From: Maea johnstoni
Lineage: Eukaryota; Annelida; Polychaeta; Spionida; Magelonidae
Direction of reading: 5' to 3'
NCBI GenBank assembly: GCA_963942565.1
Contig: OZ012694.1
Span: forward strand, 31,415,357 to 31,479,356
DNA: 64,000 bases
Under the pieces are notes generated by a model that was given only the letters and a program-made list of their open reading frames with translations, searched no databases and was not told the DNA's origin. Of this stretch, positions 56,601 through 64,000 are shown one piece after another (the first letter of the stretch is position 1; the number at the start of each line of letters is the position of its first letter). Position numbers and translations under genes: made by a program.

Positions 56601-59600
56601 TGGTACGGGTCCTGACCCAGGATAACGACCTTGACCTTCCTAATGTCACTCATCTGGGTCCAGCTGAACACCTCATGCGCAGGAGGGTACACTGTTCCCT
56701 TCTGACGCTCACCCTTGACAAACTCGCTCAACTGAAAAGAGGTGAAATCAATTCAACAATGAAAAAAACAATACCCATGATGAAGTCATCTAATCAAGTA
56801 AAATGGTGATGCCTTTAAAATGAAAATAAGAATTGTCTTTGATTTGTTTTCCAAAATAGGTTGAAAATTTGAAATTCTATAGTCCTGTCATCAGCAAATT
56901 CAAAATAACTTCACCAATAGAATAAATATGCTCATATTGCTTTTAAATGATATAAAAGGTGCTGGACAAATTGTTGACCACACGTCATACATTGTACTGT
57001 GTAAATTTCCTTTTTTCTTCATTTTTCATATCATAACTCAAACTGAGATTAGAATTAAAACAGGTACCAACATAAGTTTCAGAACTAAATTTCCATACTG
57101 GGCAAGTTGTTGATTATTTCTACTTACTCGACATAATTTGTGGCTTGCCCAAAATAAGTTATAACATATTCTAGAATGGCATGTATTATTTACTATAGAT
57201 TTAATTATTTCAAAACCATTTTATAATTGAGTTTGTTGCATTGTTTGCATATTTCTAGGTATTTGTGCCACATTTTTTATACAAAAATGTGTGGACTGCT
57301 CAGAAAAAACAGCTTGCACAGTCAGGTAAGTCGAAACTAAAATGTACTTGCCAGAAAGCAATTTTTTCATAAATTCACTTGCCGGAGCAAGCACATAAGT
57401 TGGACCCTGTAAAGTGTAAAAATCTATTTTTAAGATCTAATTCAGAAAAACTTTGATAAGAAAATGAAAATGCATGGTTTTGAATGCTCAGAACTAATAA
57501 CCTCGCCAAAACCTCACCTTGAGAAAGTATGGTTTTGAAAATTCTGGCTCTAAGGCTTCCAACCAAGATGGTGCAAAGTTCACCACACAGCCAAATGTCT
57601 TTGTTGCCATGAGTTTCTGTTTGGCGAGCTGTTTCTTGCCGTCAGCCTTTGCCTTCAGCTCTGGAGAGAGCGGAGGCTGCACATGGGGTTCCCCAGAAGC
57701 CCCTTCAGCACCCCTGGCTTCTTCCTCATCAGCATGATCAGTCTTCTGCTTCTTCGCGGGTCTTTCCTGTAAAGAATAATATCTCAATTAGAGTATTTGA
57801 CATGGGGCAGATTCAGGATTTCTGTTTGTTCAGTAGGAGGGTTCATTTATACAAATAATGACATCTGCATCATAAGATAAAAGCAAATTTAAAGAAAATT
57901 GACACAATTAGCAATAAAACTGATATTTTGAATATTAAGGAAGGGAGTTGTGCCTAGGGTTGCATACCGTTAACACGAAACGGTACGATACCGGTACTGG
58001 CGAAACGGTACCAGTGGTATCGATATCGTTAACAGTGAAACGGTACCTCTGATCTCCGAGGCCTGATCAGCTTTTTTACGTCATTCATGTCGCTAACACG
58101 TGTGGTTCCATTCCTCAATTCTATGACAACAATCAATAGTAGAATTGGGGAACAGAACCAATGATTGAGACGGACATTGACAACGTTAACCGAAGCAAAT
58201 GATTGCCACAAAGCACTGCGAACGTGCGTGGGATGTTACTTCGTATCATGTTTCCCGCCGAATTCTATTCCAGACAGCGTGTCTATAACTCTTCCGGCAG
58301 GAATCAGCACTCAATGCGTCATCGCCGCATATGACTGGCAGTAACAAATAGTTTAATCTGTTGAAACAAAGCGGTACTCAAAAGCGAAACGGTGCCTTTT
58401 AGTACCGGTTCTTAACGAAACGGGTAAATACCGGTTCTTTTCGAAACGAATATCGGTTCCTATCGCTACCCGAGTACCGGTATGCAACCCTAGCTGTGCC
58501 TTAACTGTTTGATTATACTAAGACTAACAGTTACTAAGTATGTCAGTCACAAAAGTTTGTCTAATTTTGAAAAAAATACCGACAATTAGCCTTCTTAGAA
58601 GTGCAAAGACAGTATGACCCTTTTGCATGTATTCCAATTACTAGCAGGGATGTCCAAATATTTAAGTTCTGGAGACAGACAATCGGTCGCGCAGCGCAGC
58701 AATATTTGTTAGGCGCGCCGCTGTGAGACTGTCACTGTTGAAGTGTTAAAGGGGCCCCAAAAGCTCACATATACATATCAGCTTATATGAAAGTAATACA
58801 CTTCAAGAACAGGATGCTGCCCTTCTTTTTCTCTCAGTGATCCCATGAGGGGAGATCTTTTGCATATTCCCATCATAATGTGCAGCCCCTGGCAGCGGCC
58901 ATGTTTTTCAATTGGGTGGCAATCTGCCCCTAGCTCTGTGCTTATCTAAGCTCCTTTGCTACCCAATAACTCTGACCACAGCAGGGGATGATGACCCGGA
59001 TTCACAATGGCGGCTGCCTTGGCTCAGAGGAGGTGCTATTCCCTTATTGCAATTTTAGATTTCTCTTTGTGTGGAGCTCTAGGGCTTCCCTGTTTATGAC
59101 AGATGTTGAGCTATGCTCATGAACTTTCATATAAATCTATGATTTGTTCTTGCCCAAGTTCCCCATTAAGTACTGTTATAGGGATTAAGTTAGCGGTGGG
59201 AGCCGGATGGCGAATTAAGCTGAGAACCTGTTGACAACCCGTCCGAGGCGCTTGCACCGAGGACAGGTTGTCAAGCAGGTCCGAAGCTTATGTCGCCACA
59301 TGATGGCTCTCCATCACTAACCAGGGCTCGACATTGGTGCTTGCCCCATTGCCCCGGGCAAGTAGAATTTGTAAATTATAGCTGTGGGGCAAGTGAAAAC
59401 TGCATATTGCTTGCCCCACTGGGAAAGTACGTTTTGTATATTCCAGGTTTACTTTTGAGAATGTGTGCAAGTTTCTTGGTCTGCCATCCAAGCTTGTCCT
59501 AGAAAATATGCTTTCACATGCCAGAACCATGTTCTACTTGCTTTTAAATGAAATATTATAAAATTATTATATACAATTTTTTAAAGGCAAGTGAAATTGG

Positions 59601-60365
59601 AGTAGGGCAAGTGAAAATTGAATCCTACTTGCCCTACGGGGCAAGTCCCTTCAAAAGTTAACGCCGTGCCCTGCTAACTTAATCACCATTACAGCATGAT
59701 GAAAGGAATACACATTTTTTAATCACATAAACTTGGTTGCATTACTAAAATCACTATCTAATTCTTTAAAAATGGTTTTAAAACTCTGAGGTGGAGCACA
59801 AAATTCCAAAAATCTCAACCCGGTTCTAGGATTGGGTTCACAACCCAGATCAGTCTGCAGCATTGTACTCAATAATGAGCAGCTTTTTCTATGCCAGAAT
59901 GCTATTATATAATGAAGTACAATACTTACATATTATAAGCTGACATGTACATGTATTTGAGCATTTTAGCAGTTTAGGGCCTTAAATCAGTATATGTAGG
60001 GTAATCCTTTCCAACAGGGCTTGCTGACTTAGGTGTTTACCTTATCCATTTGATTTGAGCAGTTCCTAGTGAATCTGGTTATAATCTGTCACTATTATCA
60101 GATTATAGACTATAGTCCAAACAACCAGTAAGTATTATAATATTAGGCTTAACCCGGGACACCTAAACAAACCCAACCAAGCCAAGTGTTTCAAACATAC
60201 ATTTTCATTCCCTGGAACGGTGACAGCCGCCTCCTTTTTGGACCCCTTAGGCGAGAAAAACGAAGATATCTTTGACTGCCCGATCATCCTGACAAAATGT
60301 GCGAAGTGAATCGAATTGTCAAAAAGTCTAAATGTCCTAAACAGATTAGCTGAGCGTGAAATCAT
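53682..60365 (-). CDS. UNG: UNG, uracil-DNA glycosylase (five exons, complete)
   Basis: Coding exons on the - strand: 60201-60365, 57518-57766, 56449-56731, 55582-55760, 53682-53834; GT-AG and in-phase throughout, 342 residues. Removes uracil from DNA, starting base-excision repair in nucleus and mitochondria. Marks: PCNA-binding PIP box QSKISSFF (residues 30-37), RPAKKQK basic stretch in a variable linker that in vertebrates carries the RPA-binding helix, catalytic GQDPYHGP (Asp179), [29 protein letters not shown], and the active-site HPSPLS (His302). The first 26 residues (Arg-rich, few acids) precede a second ATG at MIGQSK, which matches the nuclear form's start in vertebrates; the upstream start could give a mitochondrial form. 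Introns contain several transposon copies and pseudo-exon arrays. No damage seen. Confidence 0.95.
53909..54230. repeat. Foldback-family repeat, single arm
   Basis: Begins aggtcttagccagaattt and ends acaggtcttggctaag; shares the block order with 52236-52545. Lies in the last UNG intron. Confidence 0.65.
54249..54472. repeat. TAGGCC-ended MITE, copy 6
   Basis: 224 bp from taggcctaaaa to ttctaggcctta, with all family blocks. Lies in the last UNG intron. Confidence 0.7.
54473..55138. other. UNG intron sequence
   Basis: AT-rich intron with a short (GA)n tract at about 54762-54778. No other feature. Confidence 0.5.
55147..55549. mobile_element. hAT-like MITE with 8-bp target duplication
   Basis: 403 bp with ends TAGGGCTGTG and CAGCCCTA. 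Flanked by perfect direct copies of CCATGATG (55139-55146 and 55550-55557), the 8-bp duplication expected of hAT elements. GC-rich inner part with a G-run near 55445. No transposase. Inserted 32 bp beyond UNG exon 4 in the intron. Confidence 0.8.
55780..55900 (-). repeat. Pseudo-exon copy of UNG exon 4 start
   Basis: Repeats the first ~100 bp of exon 4 (readable as [21 protein letters not shown]) including its acceptor side. The true exon at 55582-55760 is better conserved. In-phase use would break the protein, so it is taken as a relic duplication. Confidence 0.75.
55985..56448 (-). repeat. Array of pseudo-exon copies of UNG exon 3 end
   Basis: Five tandem units (around 56000, 56125, 56250, 56345, and the true exon end at 56449), each containing ccaccaggtagccatgccc..ggtgctgaaacccttcaa plus the following donor region (accttacc or ccctacc). 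Unit length is about 78-125 bp. They copy the last ~70 bp of exon 3 and the start of the intron. Confidence 0.8.
56732..57517. other. UNG intron 2
   Basis: 786 bp, AT-rich, without a recognised repeat. Confidence 0.5.
57955..58492. mobile_element. hAT-like MITE, 538 bp
   Basis: Ends TAGGGTTGCATACCG and CGGTATGCAACCCTA are perfect inverted copies; sub-terminal aaacggtacc-type repeats fill both sides. Flanking 8-mers GTTGTGCC (57947-57954) and GCTGTGCC (58493-58500) differ at one base, fitting a hAT duplication. No transposase. UNG intron 1. Confidence 0.75.
58740..59165. repeat. Possible non-autonomous element
   Basis: Begins near ggggccccaaaagctcac and has catatcagcttatatgaaagt at one side and actttcatataaatctatg at the other, so ends are partly inverted copies. 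Unnamed; in UNG intron 1. Confidence 0.35.
59183..59684. mobile_element. Outer GATTAAGTTAG-ended element (contains another MITE)
   Basis: Left end gattaagttagcggtgggagcc; right end, read inverted, is gattaagttagtgatggagagcc once the inserted MITE (59322-59673) is removed. About 145 bp without the insert. Inner acaggttgtcaa-type arms are also inverted. Confidence 0.7.
59322..59673. mobile_element. CAGGGCTCG-ended MITE nested in the outer element
   Basis: 352 bp, ends CAGGGCTCGACATT and AACGCCGTGCCCTG, with sub-terminal cttgcccc/ggggcaag inverted blocks. Flanked by CTAAC on both sides (59317-59321, 59674-59678); the uninterrupted counterpart of this site in the other arm has only one copy, which confirms a 5-bp target duplication. 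Some hAT groups make 5-bp duplications. Confidence 0.8.
59685..60200. other. UNG intron 1 near exon 1
   Basis: Intron sequence without a recognised repeat; a small inverted repeat (ctgtcactattatcagattataga) near 60085. Confidence 0.45.
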
Positions 60366-60500
60366 GGGAGTTTCACGGCTGACTCCATGTGCTTATCTCC
60401 CGCCAAATATTTTCCCGGAAGTCATCTCGCGAGATAATCTCGTTGAACCAATGAAAAGCAACCTTAGAGTGAATGGTACGGTTTTTTTGACCAATCAGCG
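60366..60500 (-). promoter_or_regulatory. UNG promoter-like cluster
   Basis: Upstream of the UNG start, read on the - strand: TTTGGCGGGA (60398-60407, E2F-type), the ETS core in CCGGAAGT (60415-60422, + strand), the palindrome TCTCGCGAGA (60425-60434), and CCAAT boxes at about 60449 and 60491 (ACCAATCAG, + strand). This set is typical of TATA-less, cell-cycle-linked promoters; vertebrate UNG is E2F-regulated. Sites are by sequence only. Confidence 0.6.
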
Positions 60501-60540
60501 ACTTTGTAACAAAGCCGCTGCTACATGTAAACAAATTAGC

Positions 60541-61190
60541 TCATAGACATCCGGGAAAAGTCATAACTGATTTTTAATGAGTTTAACAGGTCTGACGAAA
60601 TCAAAATTGACCGAATATAGAACAATGGGAAACTCATGTTTTAGGTGTTGAAGGTAGGTAAAGCAAAACAAACCTAGTTTACTTTGTTTGGCAAGTTTGA
60701 TTTGATCCCATCACTCTGACCCAATCCAATAGCAGGTTTTGGATGATCATCAGGTTCGGGACAACACCTTAGATGACCAAACACAAGTGGATTCGAAACC
60801 AGCTGGTCAACCTGAACATGCTAGCCTCAACCAGTGTCAACTAATAGCTGCTAATAGGCCAATTAATTGGTGCTCTGGGCACCCCCAGCAGGTGGTGGAG
60901 ATAGGGTTTCTCAGTAATGTAATCGATGCGAGAGCCCTGATTGGTCCTTGTTCCCACGTGACCTCGCGCTGATGGCTTTTCTGGTACTCCTGGCATGAGG
61001 CTAGCATCTCACTATAGGGCATATAGTAATTGGTCTCTCGCTACATATCCATTCTATTCTTCATCCAAGGACAACACCCACCTGGAAACAAAGCTTAACA
61101 TGGTAACTGTCCTGGCTTCCATATTGCACATGGACATGAAGAAGATGTCAAGTCTTTGGCTCTGTAGGTAGGTAGGTAGGTAGGTAATGA
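60541..61190. other. Intergenic
   Basis: No gene supported. A (TAGG)n microsatellite lies at 61166-61186. Confidence 0.45.
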
Positions 61191-61194
61191 TCGG

Positions 61195-62430
61195 CAACCG
61201 CTTTGGCTCGCAGGCTCACCCCACTACAGGGGAGCTACCGAGTGGTCCCCTTTCCCAGGTCTCTAACTAACTGTTGTGTTACACAACAGAACTCAGCGAG
61301 TGGCAGTGGACGACGCTATATCATCGGAGGCCCCAGTCACCTCTGGGGTCCCCCAGGGCTCCGTACTTGGACCGATTCTCTTCCTAGCCTTCATAAATGA
61401 CATGCCAGAAGTGATCTCCTCCCAGTGTCGACTGTTTGCCGACGACAGCATCGTCTATAGAGAAATTGCCGGCGTCGAAGACTGTGCAATCCTCCAAGCA
61501 GATCTGGACAGCCTGCACGAGTGGGAGGTCACCTGGGGCATGTCGTTCAACCCCTCGAAATGCAACACTATGCACATCACCAGGAGAACATCTGTGATAA
61601 AGAACACTTATTCATTGAAGGGTGTTAACCTAGAGTCTGTGTCGACGGCAACCTACCTAGGTGTGGATATTGCTGCGGACCTCTCCTGGAATGCCCAGAT
61701 AAAGAAAGTGGGAGCAAAAGCCAACAGGTCCCTAGGATTCATCAAGAGGAACTTAAAGGAAGCCACTAAATCCACCAAAGGCATGGCTTTCCAGACGTTG
61801 GTTAGGCCCCAACTTGAATATTGTGCCGCAGTCTGGTCGCCATACCAACAGAATCACATCCGCACCCTGGAAATGGTCCAGCGTCGAGCAGCCCGTTTTG
61901 TGTGTCATCTGTATGGCCAGCAAAGTGTCACTGCGATGCTAAGCCAGTTACAGTGGGAAGAATTGGCCCAACGGCGACTAAAGGCCCGGGTGATAATGTG
62001 CTACAAGATCACCAATGGGCTAGTTTGTGTCCCTTCTGATCAGTTTTCTACAGGGCGCTACAGCACGAGAAGCAGAACGAGGGGAGGTTTCACTCAACTA
62101 GTATCCGCCACAGACTATTATAAACATAGTTATTTTCCTGCCACTATCAGGGCATGGAATACACTACCAGCAGACCTCACAGGGGCAACATCACTAGAGC
62201 AGTTCAAGACTGGGCTCCGTGGTCTCTCCCTGGAAGTGGAGAAACCTTACTAGGCAGTCACACACCTATTTTAACAATTAACACATTACTTACATCCTAA
62301 ATCTTCTCTATTACCTTTTCTGTCTTTCTATCCTATATTTTATGCGGATTAACAAAATTAACCCTTTTAGTATGCGCTCGCCATAATACTCTAAAGAGAG
62401 TGAGGCGATATATGATGATGATGATGATGT
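61195..62430 (+). mobile_element. 5'-truncated CR1/L2-type LINE
   Basis: Non-LTR retrotransposon 3' end: reverse transcriptase C-terminal part, 3' UTR and an (ATG)n tail at 62412-62428. Truncation lies inside the reverse transcriptase, as is usual for LINE copies. No target duplication was identified. Confidence 0.75.
61267..62253 (+). pseudogene. LINE reverse transcriptase, C-terminal part
   Basis: About 328 residues open to the normal stop. Seen: RTQRVAVDD, TSGVPQGSVLGPILFLAFIN (fingers/palm region), the catalytic FADDS (palm motif), NPSKCNTMHI, TYLGVDI (thumb start), then the LEYCAAVWSPY...RRAARFV and AWNTLPADL phrases that mark the C-terminal domain of CR1/L2-group elements. The endonuclease and first half of the RT are missing. 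Frame intact, so the insertion is fairly young. Confidence 0.85.
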
Positions 62431-63020
62431 CCCCTGACCTAGGGGTGGCGCCCTACTCCCCTACCCCCCGTTTAGTGGTTAGGGAAGCCCTTCTCACATA
62501 CATCAACTTTTTTTCCCGTCACTTATTCCATCACAATGACTGTGACTCCATTTGAACAGGTGTTTGTTAGTTGTAGGGTCCCTTCTAGTCTTACATATCT
62601 TGTTATTAGGGTATAAACATGGAAAAATTTCAAAGTGAAAAAGAACAGCAACTTCAAAAGGTAAAATCAAACAAAAGAACATACAGTCATACACACACAC
62701 ATATATATACTCAATAATCTGAGTGATGCAATCGTCCCCTTCATCACAAAAGTTGAGATAACCTTTTCATGTAATCATCTCCAAATTAAGCAAACCACTT
62801 CTCTCACTCTGTGATTGTCCTCTCCATCTGTGATGCAATCAATTATCGCCTCCAAATAACTAAACCGCCATTTTGTCCCAATCATCTCCCCAAGACTCCA
62901 CCTAAATGATGCTAGCATCCAAAACACTGATCTCTGTGGTGCACTCATCCTGTACAACACATTTAATCTTTTAACACCTCGTTTCCTCTCTCAATCTACT
63001 GATTTACTCAACCTCATTTT
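62431..63020. other. Intergenic with short repeats
   Basis: CA/TA tract at 62690-62708. The part from about 62715 is rich in gatgcaatc and caatc phrases that lead into the following repeats. No gene. Confidence 0.45.
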
Positions 63021-63300
63021 TGATGCAATCCATCTCTAAGTAACTTGTGCAACGCAATCTTCCTCCAGTACAACGTGAAGCAGTCATCTCCCTCTCCCAA
63101 CAGTACCTTCAGCAATCTCTGATGTAGTTGTCACCCAATCCACTCAACCGCGTGGTGCAATCCATCTCCAAGTAACTTCTGCAGAGCAATCCCTCCTCGC
63201 ACTAAAAAACCTTGTTAAGGCAATCTCTGATGCAATTCTCTCAATTGACTCAACCTTGTAATGCAGCCCATCTCCAAAATAACTTTTGCAATACGATTAT
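63020..63300 (+). repeat. Degenerate tandem repeat, about 115-bp unit
   Basis: Three units share caatccatctccaagtaacttctgcaacgcaatc and ccagtacaac/ctgatg phrases (about 63028, 63148, 63266). Confidence 0.55.
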
Positions 63301-63335
63301 CCTCTTGTCCAGTACGTCAATGTTCGGCCATCTAA

Positions 63336-64000
63336 TAAGTTCGCTCATCAAATTCTAAACCAGTCAATCCGATTCAACGTTCTTTTACTCAGTCATGCTC
63401 TATGTTTATCTATGCCAATCAACAATCTGCTCAGATGCAACTATCTCTTCAATAACTCAACCTTAGGATCCACTCCTTCTCCTTCTTTTCAAGTACCTCA
63501 AACTTATTAATATGTATGCTAAATACTGTCTATCTACGGTCAAAAGTCTCGATCCTACACTGCACTATAATAGTTTACTCAATAACTTCACTCATCAAAT
63601 TCTAAACCAGTCAATCAGATTCAATTTTCTTCTACTCAGCCACGCTCTATGCAACTATCTCCTTACCAATTACATGACAACATGTGCTATCTTCTACTGT
63701 ATTGCCAATCCTTTATAAAATTTCTTTCAAACTAATTGATATGTACATGCTAAATACTGTCTATCTACATTCATAAGTCTCGATCCTACACTATAATAGT
63801 TTACTCAATAAGTTCATTCTTCAAATTCTAAACCAGTCAATCCGATTCAACGTTCTTCTACTCAGTCACGCTCTATGTTTATCTATGCCAATCAACACTT
63901 CTCAGATGCAGCTATCTCTTCAATAACTCAACCTTGGAATCCACTCCTTCTCCTTCTTTTCAAGTACATGTACCTCAAACTTATTAATATGTATGCTAAA
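63336..64000 (+). repeat. Satellite-like tandem repeat, about 225-245-bp unit
   Basis: Units starting near 63340, 63586 and 63815 share tcaaattctaaaccagtcaatc, cgattcaacgttctt.tactcag, and aatactgtctatctac. The third unit runs off the window end. Similarity is high enough to make local assembly length uncertain. Confidence 0.8.

Noticed and set aside
56291-56809. 172-aa + strand frame
   Set aside because: Antisense of UNG exon 3 and the pseudo-exon array.

Overview
The window reads as nuclear DNA of an invertebrate animal: AT-rich, repeat-dense, two conserved metazoan genes split by GT-AG introns, a CR1/L2-type LINE, tRNA-derived SINE-like sequence, hAT-type and other miniature elements, LTR pieces, and a large block of Polinton-like (virus-like) fossils. 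The species cannot be fixed from sequence alone; an aquatic invertebrate (amphioxus-like or lophotrochozoan) would fit. No bacterial operons, rRNA genes, convincing tRNA genes or CRISPR arrays were seen.

Layout. (1) 1-8.8 kb: repeats, then nine coding exons of NHLRC2 on the + strand (1968-8803); the first coding exon lies outside the window or is not recognisable. Its introns are filled with minisatellites, a TAGGCC-ended foldback MITE, a TTAACCC-ended MITE and SINE-like pieces. (2) 8.8-10.9 kb: 3' flank, a 405-bp LTR-like repeat (9473-9877), a long AT microsatellite. (3) 11-46 kb: a composite of at least three related Polinton-like fossils, nearly all genes on the - strand. Fossil C (about 11.0-13.8 kb) is a divergent relative of fossil B (34.3-40.5 kb). 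Fossil A (14.0-26 kb) has its own family-B DNA polymerase, and a reduced second copy A' lies at 41.0-45.85 kb. Between A and B a 3.1-3.4 kb segment carrying genes of both is repeated three times in tandem (24474-34310). B carries a deoxynucleoside kinase beside its polymerase. An LTR retrotransposon piece (Gag start, primer site, LTR) sits inside A'. A second copy of the 405-bp LTR-like repeat lies at 46702-47104. (4) 47-53 kb: gene-free DNA with MITEs, LTR-like remnants and a 607-bp perfect-ended foldback. (5) 53.68-60.37 kb: a complete five-exon uracil-DNA glycosylase (UNG) gene on the - strand with PCNA-binding motif, catalytic Asp and His motifs, a promoter-like cluster (E2F, ETS, TCTCGCGAGA, two CCAAT boxes), several hAT-like MITE insertions in introns, and a tandem array of pseudo-exon copies made from the ends of its own exons 3 and 4. 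(6) 61-62.4 kb: 5'-truncated LINE reverse transcriptase. (7) 62.7-64 kb: tandem repeats running off the window.

The two host genes work independently: NHLRC2 is a thioredoxin-like/NHL-propeller protein, and UNG starts base-excision repair of uracil in DNA. The most unusual parts are the recent-looking triplication of a hybrid viral gene block, the kinase-bearing Polinton-like lineage with several unrecognised small proteins, and the UNG pseudo-exon array.
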